This document shows, piece by piece, positions 23,171 to 39,619 of a DNA stretch of 64,000 nt (the first letter of the stretch is position 1; each line of letters opens with the position of its first letter). The notes beneath the pieces were generated by a model that was given only the letters and a program-made list of their open reading frames with translations, was not told where the DNA came from and did no database searches. The stretch is from Lampris incognitus. Its lineage: Eukaryota; Chordata; Actinopteri; Lampriformes; Lampridae. The stretch covers positions 98,249,845 to 98,313,844 of the forward strand of contig NC_079213.1 of assembly GCF_029633865.1 (NCBI RefSeq), given 5' to 3'. The translations under genes and the position numbers were made by a program.

Positions 23171-26100
23171 GATGAATAATAAAAAAACAAATCAATAGAG
23201 AATTTTTTCTTAAAAAGCCATATTTATTATCAACTCATGACTATTTTTAAAACTCCATGTGCTACTCAATTCTTGGAAAATGGAGACAGTTTCACAACTA
23301 AAAATAATAAATGATGCATAAATGATGCATATGATGCCTCACAAACTCAAAACATCCAATAGCTGCGGAGTTCCTCCCCGACCACTGCCAGAAATAAAAC
23401 CTATCGAGGTACATTTGAATTAAAAAGAAAAGGTTACATCCATAACTTAAGTTTCTTTTTAAACCACAGAGCATTTCACACGTCTGTTTGCAGCTTGCAT
23501 GTCATCCTTCTCCACCTTCCCCGCACACAACCAACTGAAGGCCCCGGCCGGATGTTGTGCAGGATCCCCGAGCCTCCCTGCCGTGTGAGCGTCCACACGG
23601 CAGGAAACGCGCTCCTTCACCAACACTGCAGGAAAGGCGGCCAGTAACCCGCTCTGCTTATAGCACGCGCAAGGGAGGAAGACGACCATGAAGAGGGCAG
23701 AGGAAAGGCCAAGATGCTCTAAAACTCCTTCTGGGAGCAATTTGACAAATGCATTTTAATTTCACAACATGTGTGGTGGGAAGCCGTCAGACTAACCAGG
23801 AACACAGATCAGTCCGAGGGACTTCAGGTTTTTGTTATCGTTTTGTGTTTTTGTCTTTGGTTCATAGAAGATATGTAAAACTGCAGTTATTCTGGGTAAA
23901 ACAATAGAAATAAAAACAATAATAATGATGATGATGATGATGAAATCCATTAAACTTTGGTGTCCAAGTACAAGTAAGCCCAGAAATCCTGACTCGTCTT
24001 CAAAAAAAAACAAAAAACAAAAACCACAGACAAGCAACCAAATACGAATCAACCTGCCATAAGTCTCCTCCGAGAGAATCAACAAATATTTTGATAAGGA
24101 TCGGAGACCAACTTGGGCCAGGAACGTTGGGGTTTTGTTTTTGTTTGTTTGTTTTGTTTGGGTTTTTTTGCCCAATTCAGTCAGACCAAATCGGTAGTTT
24201 GCCTGGAAAACAAGTGGTAAAAAGAAACCACTGGATGTTTTAAAAGGGTCGGAGGATCGATCCCACCCGCCCGCACCAGATGAGAAAGGCCGCCGGTTGA
24301 CTTAGTTCGACTGCTGGTGGAACAGTGCAGCCCGCATCTGGCGCCGAACGGGTCGGGTCATACCGTCTTCCCGGCCTCCTGGCATCCTAGAGACGGGCTA
24401 CTCCCCCCGAACCAGCCATACAACATAGTGGAGCAAACCAGACCAGCAGCTATACAGGTACCGTGCTGTCATCAGTCTTAATGAGTTATAACATTTACAT
24501 TCAACCAGGTTTCAGAATGTTATAAAGATGCTTTCTAGGATATGTCCAAAAATACGTAAAAAAAAAATATTTTGTTTTTAAATATTTCACAATTATATAA
24601 GGACTGCTTCCGTTGATGGCTTTTCAGTTCATGTGAAACAAAAAGACAAAAAAAGGAGCGAATGAGAGAACACAAACTGTAACAGAAATCCCCCAATCAC
24701 ACACAGCACAATTTGGCGTCTCGATGAACTGTCGTCACGTCAGATAAGAGGTGGCAAAATGCCAAAAATCGCTCATCTGTCCGAGTGTTATTAACAAAAT
24801 GTTAGCGCCTTGTGACGGCGCACTGCCAAGCCTCGGGAACTCCAACCTGTGAACTACTCAAAGCAGAACAGCGCCATCCTGTGATGAAACATCAGTCCGT
24901 GCGCTTGGGCCTTGGCAGAAATGGGACAAAACCCGTCCAGTTCATTGATGACTAAAAGGTGCCATGTGTGGGGCGCCCGGGTGGCGTGGCGTTCTATTCC
25001 GTTGCCTACCAACGCGGGGGATTGCCAGTTCGAATCCCCGTGTTACTTCCGGCTTGGTCGGGCGTCCCTACAGATACAACCAATCCTGTCTGCGGATGGC
25101 AAGCCGGATGTGGGTATGTGTCCTGGTCACTGCACTAGCGCCTACTCTGGTCGGTCGGCGGGGCTGGGGGGAACAGCGTGATCCTCCCACACGCTACGTC
25201 CCCCTGGTGAAATGCCTCACTGTCAGGTCAGAAGAAGTGGCTGGCGACTCCACATGTATCGGAGGAGGCATGTGGTAGTCTGCAGCCCTCCTGGATCGGC
25301 AGAGTGGGTGGCGCAGCGACCGGGACGGCTCGGAAGAGTGAGGTGATTAGCCAAGTACAACTGGGGAGAAAAGGGGGAAACAAAAAAACACAAACACACA
25401 GGATCCATGAAGGCTAAGTTTTGCTATTGCTGTTGTTGTGCGATGTCCCACCCCTCAAGTCTTTGCTTGAAGTGCTCAGTGAACTCTGCAGTGATCTCAG
25501 AGAACAATACTGAGGTCATTTGAATGTGGCAGATGTCAGCAAACGTGCCGTGCACCCGCCCGCTTCCTCTTTGAATCCGTTTGTCTTGATTTGATGTGGT
25601 GTCGTTACTCATGTCGCTGAACGTTCAAGGTCCGAATTCGAGTGGAGTTACACACAGCACGTTTATAACACGGTTATAATTCACCTGTGACGTGGTTAAT
25701 CTAGCCAGTTCAGAAAAAAAAGGTTAAATTCAGTCATGAGAAAATTCATTTAAGAAATTTACAACTGAATAAACATATTGTAGGAAATATCTTCGGTCAA
25801 GAAATTCAATTTACATGCTTTTTCATAAAACCAACCCCTTTACCATGGACCGGATGAAGAGATAAGTGGTCTTTTAGACAGACAGACATAAAAACATACG
25901 TATATAATAAAGTAAATAAAAGGCCTGGTTAATGATAACCCTCCGTTTCTGGGGCTGAGAGAAACAATGGCCTCTCTGACGGGTATTACCAAAGGGTGCG
26001 AGGCATAAACGAGAAGAATAAAACTAAAAAAAAGATGACAGGGCTGCAGGCTTTCACACAGTGCCGCCTGAAGGAAAGCACCGTTTCGATAGCCTCGTCC

Positions 26101-26789
26101 TTCTGTTCCCCCATTGAGCCATTTCAATGCCAACACTGGGCTGCGCTGTGCTGTTGGGACGACCAAACACAACATGAAAATTCAAATGAAAGCAGGAGGG
26201 AACCAGCAGTGGGTTGTAATGGGTTTTAGCTGCATTCCCATTTTGGACTATGTCCATACTAACATGGAGAAATTTGAAAACGCTGTTTTCATGTCAAAAA
26301 TGGGTCGAGTTTCCCCCCTCTAGTGTTTTCAGATTGCTTTAAAAAAAAAAACAAAAAAAAATTCGCCACCCACACCGAAACCCCCAAAATGCTCGAAAAA
26401 TGCTCAGTCTCTTCTATTGAGCATGTGCAAGCCGCTTGACCGCACAGCGTTACGCTGATCACGACGATCCCATGTTTTTTGACAAGCTCCATTTTTGCCA
26501 TCCACACCACAACACAAAACCGATGTTTTCAAACGTACCCATTTTGGAGAACGTTTTGAAAGATACATCTTAGGCAGCTGAAAAAGGCCTGCTTAGTGTG
26601 GAAGACAGAAATGGAGAAAAGCAAAAAGCAGCGTTTTCAAATTCATCTGCTTCGTTATGGACGTGGCATTAGAAACCAGTTAATCCAGCCCCAGACGGCA
26701 GCAGGAGGGCTTCATCTGAACCACAGAGGGGTAGCCGGGGTGGGCCACGAGACTGAGGTGATGGCGATGACAGTAAAAAGGTGTGATGG
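23171..26789 (-). other. abhd17a: possible abhd17a 3' UTR and spacer
   Basis: Unique-looking sequence downstream of the abhd17a stop. The first polyadenylation-type signals I find on the minus strand are ATTAAA near 23756 and AATAAA at 23223-23228, which would imply an unusually long 3' UTR containing the SINE at 24968-25380. A shorter transcript using a non-canonical signal is equally possible. No additional exon was recognised. Confidence 0.3.
24968..25380 (+). mobile_element. tRNA-derived SINE (GGCGTCCGGGTAGCG family), diverged copy
   Basis: The head GGGCGCCCGGGTGGCGTGGC and B-box-like AGTTCGAATCCCC, then GTCCTGGTCACTGCACTAGC, GAAGTGGCTGGCGACTCC and TGTATCGGAGGAGGCATG. It lacks about 25 bp found in the other copies around the GGGGCACCTGTTCGGG section, so it is more degraded. 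It is antisense to abhd17a. Confidence 0.8.
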
Positions 26790-29700
26790 TCAGGCGTGCT
26801 GTGCCGCCAGCTCCTGTCCTATGAAGCGGCGCAGACGCTCCAGGTACTGGCTGTACAGTTCAATGTCATTGTGGCCGGCGCCCTCCACCCACAGGGGCTC
26901 CACGGCCTTGGGGCAGCGCTCGAACAGCGCCAGGCCGTGGGAGAAGTCAATCACCTCGTCCTCCGTTCCGTGGATGATCAGCACTGGAGACGTGATCTTG
27001 GACACTTTCTCAATGCTGTGGAGGTGAGGGAGGAAGGCATTAAGAAGGCACATAAGAGGTCAGAGCGCCAATATATCCTGGTGATTTCCATCAACATCAG
27101 CAATTCTGAAACCCTCTCACACACACACACACACACACACACGCTGGACAGTAGACATGATTGTAAAACAGGAGAACATTGGAGCCTTTCTCATAGCTCA
27201 GTGTGCACAGAAAGACACTCCCTCTGTGTACTAAACCCTGCCACCTTGTCTCCTCGCACACTGGTACCATCTGGGCCTAGAGTCTGAAAAGGCAGCTGCT
27301 GAGTCCTATTCAGTTTCACACTAAGTTTTTATGGTGAAAGAAAGCCACAAGGCATAAGGGGAGGATGGCCCCCTCACTAATACGTAACTTTAAGTCACAG
27401 AGTCCATCCTGGATATCCATCTAATAAAGACTTGGATAAAAGTCTGAATCACTGCTGTGACATGATGGCGCTCATGTAACATTCTCGGTGAGTGAATTAC
27501 AGACAGTAAAAGGGGGGTGATACAGCTATGATTCAGATGTGCTTCAGTGCGACTGAACATCACCACTTCTGAAGAAGCCAAATGTGAATGATCGGTGTGC
27601 AGCTTGAATACCGATTCCGACGCCCGAGCTTTATTCAGGAGTACGCTCTGGACTGCTTAGTCTCCTTTGATAAGAAAAGGAAAATAATGCTCTTCAGCTA
27701 ACCAAAATATAACCATGGCATACAAATGCCACCGCAATGAATAGAAGCTGCTTCACCAGATTAGACGTTTAACTTCAACAAGAAGTACTTTCACAACTGC
27801 AAGCTGCAATTACCCTCCGCTGTCAGAAAGTCTATAATTATGTAGAAATGCCATCAGGCAGCCAAACAGTCTGTGTTTGTGTCTGTGTGTGTGTGTGTGT
27901 GTGTGTACCATGTATACTTGACAGAATAAGAATCATTTGGGGGATTTGAAGATGACAGGAAGACACAGACAGAGAAAAAAAGAGAGACACACATATACAC
28001 CCATGCAGACAGAGAAAACATAATGGTTTCTATTGCTCCAATGGGGAGCAAACCAACAAATCCAGAGTTGTCAAAATGCACCTTAATGTCAATATATTTT
28101 TCTGTTATACTTAATTCTACTTTAGTCGATAGTCAGAGATAGAGAGAGACGGGCAAAGAAAAAGACGGAGGTACAGAGAGTGACATGATGAGAGGAGAGG
28201 AATATACGGCAGCCAGAAACTCACTTGGGGAAGGCGTCAAAGCAGTAGGTTTTCTTGGTATCGGGGAAGGCCACTCTCATGCCAGAGGTGAGAGGGGAAT
28301 GAAGAACCACGGCCGCACACTCGTACCGTGAAGCCAGGTCTACTGTGGGTACTGTTCCGATGCTCTGACCATACAGGATAATGTTCTCTGGGCTGATGCC
28401 ATACCTGGTAAACACAAGCAACAACAGCGTTGGCAAAGAAACAAGAAAAGTCTTAGTCCCCTGTTGTCGGCTTAGTAAAATAATGACAGACCTGAGAAGT
28501 CAGATATAGTGATGGCATTTATTCCTTTTGATAAAAACTCAGTCGGTCCCTTTAGTTGAAAACAAAGGACTGCCGTTTAAACCTGTTAGAAAAATGTTAA
28601 TTGATGTTTGCTATGCAAATAAACAAATGTGCCGTGGCAGGGCATCAAGAACATCCAGTTATGCAATTTAGGGTGTGAGAATAACAGCTACACACAGACT
28701 ATGATTTCCCCTCAACAGAGCTCAATGGATCCTCTGTAGTGTCACGCTTTCAAGAGGGCAACAGCTGCAAGGAGGTAGCTCAGCCTCCCGCTAATGAGAC
28801 ACTCTCGCACTACAATGTCCTTGAGAGACATTCTCCCCTCTTCATCCCTTCTCTCTGCCAACGTTTTGTGTCACTTGCAGCATGATTAAGCGTCCCCTAA
28901 ATTAAGTATTCAGACCTATCACATGGTGGCGTACCGTGTGCGCAGCGCATGCCAGGCAGCATCAATGTCTGCGTAGAGGTTCTTCTCGGAGGGCTTGCCG
29001 TTGCTCACGCCGTAGCCCGAGTAGTCGTAGGAAAAGATGTTGCAGTTGATGCGTGTCCCAAGGCCAATGTAGAAGCTGCTCATCTGACCCAGGTCTACTG
29101 CATTACCATGGGAGAAAAGCACTGTGAATCTGATCGGAGACACAGACAGAAGAAAGAGGTTAGGGTAACATATCGGTCTTGGAATAGTTACTCAAAACAT
29201 TAGGTTTCAATCTCCACCATTACTCTGGTTATCAAAGTCAGCTAAGTGGTGTGCGGTGTATAACCTTAAGTCAATTTGGGGCTCCATTTTCATGAAACTG
29301 GGCGCAAGCACGGACACAAACACAGGCACATGTTGATGTTTTCAAATACTTTTTGGTAATTTGGTGACGGGATAGCCCTGGTGCAGCACAGCAGTTAAAT
29401 AAAGAGGTTGGATTGGGATGAATACATTATAAAGAGATGGAGTTGAGGTGGGCTTCCACTTGACCAATCAAATGAGCTCCTCTCGTACCCTTTAAATGTG
29501 CTGTGGCACAGCGTGTTATCATTCTCCTGATGGATAAAGAGGCAAGTCTATTAGAACTACTCTGCATTGATTAACTTTAATGAATGGGACCTGGTGGCGG
29601 TAACTTCTTTCCTTGTACCGTCACAACCTTCCAGTTATATACTCCATCCCTATAAATTGTGACAAAACAAAATGTATATTTAAAGCAGCACACAAGAGAA

Positions 29701-31548
29701 TCTTAATTAAACAATGTGGCTTACATAACTTACAAATTGACTTCAGTGTTGTCACGTAGTATAAAGGTCTACAGAGATTGACAACAGACACAACAGTTTA
29801 GTCTACAGAGCCTGACATGGGAGTGAATTTTCACGCCCTTATCTTGTGACTCTTGGGGGGTGGAATCCCATCCCCTTGGGCTCAAGCGATAGTAGCATTG
29901 ACTCTCATCCTACAGGAATTCTGCAGGAGTCCTATGACCCATGGGACTCATAAGATGTTGGCCTCTGGTGTAGACAGTTTGTACTATTGGATAAATCTAT
30001 CAGGTTGAATTGTCCATGCATCATGATGAGCACAAATTCTTTGATTCAAGTCAACAGCCACATGTCGACGTTTTTTCTTATCAACTTATGAAAAACATTG
30101 CATTCAATTGATTGTTGCTGTTGGTTTACGGATTTATTTCAGTGGGATGAAATGCATGGGTTTACATCCATTAAATCACATTTAGATAAGAGTGTGTGCC
30201 TGCGCCTCAACTGCTGCGTGAAATTAGCTCAATGCACTACCGTCTGTGCTTGGACGTGGTCTGAGCCGGCGGAGGCGTGAGCGCAATGTCAAGCCAAAAT
30301 GGACACCAAAATTGTATTATACCAGCAGATATGTATTACCACACCCCCACCCCTAGCCGTGCTGTCACACCCACCTCAGTGCAGGTGGGTTCCTTTCGAG
30401 CCACGAAATAACCAGAAATCAAAATTCATGCTTAAAGCTTCTGACTTGTATCTGTTTGCATTTATTTAAAGAAGCTATAGGATACATAAACCTTATGACA
30501 CAAACTCAAATCAAGTGATGAGACATCACAGTTGCGATTTAAACGAAACTTAGACCAGCAGCATACCCAAAACTGACAAACAATACAGCGCAAAGCATTT
30601 GTTCTGTACATGAGTGATCTTATCGTATCTTTCAGTCACAGAATCGAATCTTGGCATAGCTGTTAATATGGCAGGCACGAGGAGATTGCTTGGATCTTGT
30701 GTCTCTGACTGCTTCGGCCTAGCATTAGAAGATTAGTTTACTAAGCTGGATCCATGTCAAGTGACTCTTACTTCTAGACATTTAGTTCAACCCGAGTAGC
30801 AGGGTAGCCACTATGAACCGTAGGTATTATAGCCCTCGCCTTTTACTTATGGATGCGTTTTGTACTCTCCAGAGCAATACGACACCTTTTATTTTCTATT
30901 GTGCGACTATGTCTTTCATTGGTTTTATTTATGAACCCAGTAAGGCCAAAGATTTTGGACTTTTCACTCAGAATGTGGTATAATAATGCATGCTATATCA
31001 GCTCTAGTTTGCATTCATTCTTGTGTAATACTAGATATACATTAACATGACAGACAGACTGTAATACAAACCAGACCATTTCTTTTTAATCAATTTGATG
31101 AATTAATGAGCAGCAGCACAGAACAACAGGGTTGAGGTATAACTGAAGGTAAAATGCTTCTCTGCTCATGAGAAATAGCTTAGCCTATGTTTCAGGACAA
31201 GTGACAAAATGCAACTTGATTGATTGATTGATTGATTGAAGATAAACGCTCATGGTGAGTTGGTCAATCACTTGCCAACAATGCCAATAAAAATACCGGT
31301 ACAAACCTACATTTCAAAACAAAAACAAGAATAAGTACAGAAAAATGAGCCAGAAACAACAATGGTCCACAAAAAAGCAGGAAGACAACTTTTGATACAG
31401 TTGACTCAACAGGGAGACAAGTAGGGGAAGTAGAAGAGTTGTGATGCGAGTGGGTGGAAAAAACCAGACATAAAGCAGAGGAGAAATGGGAGGGGGTGAC
31501 TCTGAGGAGGGATAAACACTGAAACAAAGGTGAAATGGCAAAGGGCAA

Positions 31549-31640
<92 letters not shown>

Positions 31641-32090
31641 GATTGATGAAACAATCAATTCACTGATAGATCAAATCAAATCCAGAATCTGCTCAAAAGA
31701 TGGGCGCACCTTTGAAATGACCAACCTGGCAGTAGGGGCACAGCGAATATACATGCAGCCGACCCTGTTCCCCCGGCTGGAGCGAGTGAGGAACACCTCC
31801 ATGGCGTCCAGCTCTCTTTGGGAGTACTGAAACTCTGCTCGCTCTGTCAAGTGAAGCTTCCACCTCCCTTCCACACCTCCGGCACCTCCACTTCCTCCGA
31901 CGGTCGCCCCACCCCGTGTCCGTAGACCTGACGTCCCCGTCGCCCCCGGTGCAGCAGAACCTGCCTCTAGGTCTGGCAGTAGGGCATATGTAGGCTCCGG
32001 GGGGAGAAACGCAAGCTTGGCAGCAATACGGCTGGGACAGGGAGGGCAACAGAACAGGCAGCAAAGCTCACTGAAAGAGAGGCCATTCAT
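26790..32090 (-). CDS. abhd17a: ABHD17A, alpha/beta-hydrolase depalmitoylase (4 coding exons)
   Basis: ABHD17 enzymes are membrane-anchored serine hydrolases that remove palmitate from proteins such as N-Ras and PSD-95. Coding exons, in transcript order: 32090-31726, 29129-28935, 28404-28225, 27015-26790; GT-AG junctions with matching phases give 321 aa (human about 310). The N-terminus [19 protein letters not shown] carries the Cys cluster that is palmitoylated for membrane targeting. [13 protein letters not shown]-type sequence starts the hydrolase fold near residue 125. The nucleophile is Ser201 in GQSIGT, with Asp266 ([10 protein letters not shown]) and His295 (GAGHNDIE) completing the triad. 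The Gly/Ala-rich insert near 45-80 and [13 protein letters not shown] point to ABHD17A over B or C. An acceptor 6 bp upstream of the ATG (exon edge at 32096) shows that a non-coding 5' exon exists. Confidence 0.95.
31549..31630. repeat. (AC)n microsatellite in abhd17a intron 1
   Basis: About 41 AC units followed by ATATATAT, roughly 95 bp downstream (transcript sense) of the first coding exon's donor. On abhd17a pre-mRNA this reads (UG)n. The rest of the 2.6-kb intron (29130-31725) shows no other feature. Confidence 0.95.
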
Positions 32091-33309
32091 CTTTCACTGT
32101 GGAGAGAGAAGACAAGAGGATCACTGTGTTTATGATGCTATATGGACACCAGCGTCACGACAATGCCATAATTACTATAATCTTCAAGTACGTCTGTGTT
32201 TTTATTCAGCATTAAGGATGAAAAGGTTTAAGTGAGTAGGGAGCTCCCGTTTTATGCTTTATCCCTTCAAAGGGGTCACCAAAGCAATGGGTCAGTCCCT
32301 GGGACTGATAAGGCAGCAGGGTAGATATGTCGTGGGTGCTTGAACCAGGGTCCTCAAGTTAAAAATAACAAAACAAAATCTCCCAATTTACCATGCCAAC
32401 CTGAAGCGCAGTCATCACTGGTAGTACCGCATTAATAGCAAACAATCAAAAGGCAGACATAAACATCATGGCAAGTGTACTGGACACGTTAGATCACTCA
32501 TCACACCAGTTGTAAACGACAGTAAACCTACCTGTTGAGTCGGAGACCTTAACCAGGGCACAAAATATATCAACAAAGAAAAAGTGAATGACACTCTTTT
32601 TCCTTCAAAAGACTTAAGCACACAAAAGTTAAAAAAAGTAGGCTTAAATTCAGCCTACCGACGGACGTTGGTGTTATTTAGAGTGTATGCGAGAACCCAT
32701 CAGCGTTACGGTAAAAGTCCACATCGAATCCATTACTCCAAAATGTCAACGTCTGATATTCTTCACGGATCTCCAAAAGTTTCTTGAATTCGTCAAAAAG
32801 AAAAGCAAAACTATACCGTGTCGTCCCCCCCGTTTTGTGTTTTCAGTGGAGTTGACAGTGGGTATCCGTTTCCAATGTAATCATGACCTCGAGAAATTAA
32901 CCGAATTGAAAAAAAAAATCCGGGCACCTTCGGCTTCGATTAAATATCGGATTGGTTGCAGACAGGTGCACAGACGAAGACGGAAACACCCGCAGGGTTC
33001 GTTACAAAGTCAGATCTCTGACCCGAGAGGTATCGCTAGGTCGCCGTCTGCGTATAACCAGCTGGCGTTAACGCTGCCAAACACTACGTAGCTAAAGCAA
33101 GGAAACAAACACCGTTCGCTCACTTAAAACTTCCAAGTTCATTCGCGGTCAGCAACGTGAGGTTTTAGCTCAAGACGCAACTTCCAAAAAAAAAACCCGC
33201 ATTGATTTCATGAAGATGCGATCTCCGGCATTTATTTCTAATGTCTTTATAGCGACTGTCATTTAAATTAATCCCTGTCTATGCGGTGTTTTTTTTAACC
33301 CCCCCTTTC
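32091..33309 (-). other. abhd17a: abhd17a 5' intron and probable non-coding first exon
   Basis: An acceptor CACAG ends at 32097, and the coding exon begins with six untranslated bases. Upstream on the minus strand, CAACAG followed by GTAGGTTT is a good donor, with the exon ending at 32532. A first exon from about 33300 to 32532 is possible but would be long. A shorter exon inside that range is equally likely. The 134-aa frame on the opposite strand (32687-33091) has no recognisable domain. Confidence 0.35.
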
Positions 33310-33345
33310 ACCGCACCCGGAAGTGACAGCTGACAGGAAGTGACG
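33310..33345 (-). promoter_or_regulatory. abhd17a: tandem ETS sites, likely abhd17a promoter
   Basis: ACCCGGAAGTGA (33315-33326) and ACAGGAAGTGAC (33333-33344) are two ETS/GABP-type CCGGAAGT-like sites about 18 bp apart. They lie in locally CpG-containing sequence upstream of abhd17a's first coding exon. Such pairs are typical of TATA-less housekeeping promoters. Assignment to abhd17a follows from position only. Confidence 0.45.
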
Positions 33346-35223
33346 GAGGTATTTTCCATTGGACAATGAAGGGAAACGTATTATCTAGTGGTAGATAGAA
33401 GTAATCGTGTTCGAAAAGAAGCGTTGTTTGTTCTCGAATATAATAATGAATGTTATCTACAGATTTCATGCGATAACATATAAATACGTAATTAACTACA
33501 ATCACCCGTTATATGCTTTGTCAAAACTGAAGTTGTGCTGATGATGAAAGTAAAACGGGGCGTTTTACTTGTATAGCAGAGATTCACGAGAGGAAGATAA
33601 GCTTCAAGAGAAAAGTGGCTACTTAAAATGTAATTAACTTAGCATTGGTGAGCTAAGGGATGAAAGGGTATAAATCAATTTCATGTTTTAGAAACTTGTG
33701 GGAACCTCTCCTCTGACACATTTACTGTAAAGAACCAAATCTCTTGCTTTGATTTGTTTTACAGCATAGGCATGCAGAATTCAGGCTTGAACTTGGTAAA
33801 TTGGATACAGATGCTGTGCCTAGGGTAGTGAAGTGGCTGCCGCTGATGTGGCAGCAGGCAGGGCTCTGGTCTGAAATACATATCAGCCACTACATGTGTA
33901 TAAAGCTGCCAGTTGGTGTATTTACATTTATTTATTTTTTTACACTATAACTTGCAGTGTGCATTCATCAAATGAGAAGAGCGTGCATGTCACTTGGATA
34001 AATCTTGTTCTGTACCAAAAACCAACAATAGAAAACACAGTAATAGGTCTGACCTTTGTTATGTTTTTGTCTTACAAGAAATCAATTAATGCTACGCAAG
34101 GCACATTAAATCATTAAGGATAAAGGATTGCTGACCTTCCTGGCCATTGATGTTCAAAGGCCAGTTCATTGGATTAGTATTGGCAATGAGGGTGTTGAAT
34201 TACACAGGACTGATGTGTTAAACTCAGTGGCGTCAAGTCACTCATGATAAATGCGTGCTACAGCCAGAATACATTCCAACTAAACATTTGGTGTCATTGT
34301 TTAGGGCTATTTGTCTAGAGTTTTGCTGAGTGTGAGAAAATTACCAAAATACAAAGCAGTTGGACTACATTGTGTGGATGTAAAGCAGCAGAGGGGAAGC
34401 GATGGTGTAAATGTTCCCAACTGCCTCTATAGTATGCAGAACTTAAATTTCTAGCCTAACATATAATACATTTTGATTTAGTTACCAAATGGCTATTTAT
34501 GATAGACTTACAGCCTCTCAGTGTTGATTTTTCATACACCAAAATGCCAAAAAAAAAAAAAAAAAAAGACAAGTGTAATTTAAAATAAACTTTGTGATTT
34601 TATTGTTTTTATACTTACTCTTACACATCATACAATCCTAAATTTTAAAAGAAAAAACAAAATTAAAAGATATCTGGTGGTGTTCCTGGGGGACTGGGGC
34701 ACCAAAAGGACTTCCTGCGAGACAGAACTACGAATTTGTGAATTCTGTAGAATTCATTTGGTGTCCCTTTAAACTGATCTTCATGGACAGAATGAAACTG
34801 CGCCCTTCAAATCGTTATTTGCAGATTCCCAGTTTTGCTGTAACACAGACCCAGTTATGCATTGTTAGCTGGCTTATTATCATTACCATCAACCAAAGCC
34901 CTTGCTCGATGAAGACATTGATTATGTAAAGTTTGTTACGAAGCACAGGATGGAAGATGTTAAAACTCAAAAGTGACTGGTTAAAACAAAGTAGTATATG
35001 TAGTCAGAATATCTGGGGTAGAGTTGTCTGAATTGCTGGTGCCAAGATTTCACTACAAACACTCAAAAACTGCAGTGATTCAGCAATCTCAGGTTACATA
35101 CACGCAAAGTGGGCATCAATCATTCTCTCAAAAACACAGTAAATATTAGAGCTGGGTGTAGCTTGATAGGTATGACACTAAACTTTACTGTATGAACCGT
35201 GGTGGTTTACATTCAAACCGCTC

Positions 35224-35224
<1 letters not shown>
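33346..35224. other. abhd17a-zfand5 spacer, nothing recognised
   Basis: AT-rich sequence with a poly-A run near 34549-34567. No gene, RNA or repeat family was recognised. Confidence 0.6.

Positions 35225-35300
<76 letters not shown>
35225..35300. repeat. (AT)n-(AC)n compound microsatellite
   Basis: About 42 bp of AT followed by about 30 bp of AC, abutting the left end of the Tc1 relic. Confidence 0.95.
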
Positions 35301-35304
<4 letters not shown>

Positions 35305-36330
35305 GGATATAAAAACTACACACTCGTTAAAATGCCAGGTTTTTGTGATGTAAAAAAAAAAAAATGAAACCAAGGTAAATCATGTCAGAACTTTTTCCAC
35401 CCTTAATGTAAAATTGCAACCTATATATATAAAAAAAACAAAAAACAATCAAACATTAGGGAAAAATACAATAACCTGGTTACATAAGTGTGCACACCCT
35501 GTTACAATTGGGGATGTGGCAGCTGTGTTCAAAATTAACCAATCACATCCAAGCTCATGTTAAATAGTAGCTAGTATACCCTGCCATCAGTTAAAGTGAC
35601 TGAATAGCTAAATAAAGTTCAGCTGTTCCTGTTCGATTTTCCTGACATCTTCTTGGTTGCATCCAACTGTAAAAGCCATGGTCCACAAAGAGCTTACAAA
35701 GCATGAACAGGATCTCGTTGTTGAGAGGTATAGATCAGGAGAGGGGTAAAAAAACAAATACAAAGGCATTAGATATATTTAGTCAAGGTGGAAGGAATCA
35801 TGAATATGTCTAAATACCAGTTGATTTCGGCAAAAACCTTGGGGTGTCTGCTAGAAAGCTGAAGAGGAATTGCTTCCTTCAGCACAACGTCCCAAAGCAT
35901 GCATCCAAATCAATAAAGGAACAGCTTCAACAAAAGATCAACATTTCCGAATAGCCAAGCCAGAGCCCAGACCTGAATAAAACTGATCATCTGTATGGTG
36001 ACCTGTAGGGGGCTGTGCACAGCAGACGCCCTCGCAATTTGACAGCTCTACGTCTTTGCAAGGAAGAGTGGGGAAAATTAGTGCCAAGTCAAGATGTGCC
36101 AAGCTGTAATAAAATCAAAAGGTGCTTCAACAAAGTATTACGCAACCAGCTTAAGTTTTGTTCCCCCCCCCCCTAAAATGTCTGATTGTTTTTCCACTTG
36201 ACTTTTATAGGTTGCAAGTTCACATCAAAGGTGGAAAAAGTTCTGACGTGATTTATCTTGGTTTTGTTTTTTTTTACATCACAAAAAGCTGCCATTTTAA
36301 CAAGGGTGTGTAGACTTTAAAATCCACTGT
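35301..36330. mobile_element. degenerate Tc1/mariner transposon
   Basis: The left terminus starts CAGTGGATATAAAAAC and contains AATGCCAGGTTTTTGTGATG. The right terminus contains CATCACAAAAAGCTGCCATT and ends AAAATCCACTG followed by TA. These are the inverted ends of a familiar fish Tc1-like family. The interior retains transposase-like scraps, including GCAACAT-type 5' leader text and AAGCCAGAGCCCAGACCTGA near 35957, which matches the conserved SPDLNPIE region but is frameshifted and stop-laden. The flanking TA is visible only at the right. It is dead as an autonomous element. Confidence 0.8.

Positions 36331-39619
<3,289 letters not shown>

Noticed and set aside
26596-27287. Plus-strand frames of 143 and 163 aa
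   Set aside because: They are antisense to the last abhd17a coding exon.
31215-31245. (TTGA)n / (ATTG)n repeats as CRISPR-like array
   Set aside because: A simple tetranucleotide repeat without spacers, in an evidently eukaryotic sequence.
32687-33091. 134-aa plus-strand frame upstream of abhd17a
   Set aside because: No recognisable domain, and it overlaps the putative abhd17a leader on the other strand.
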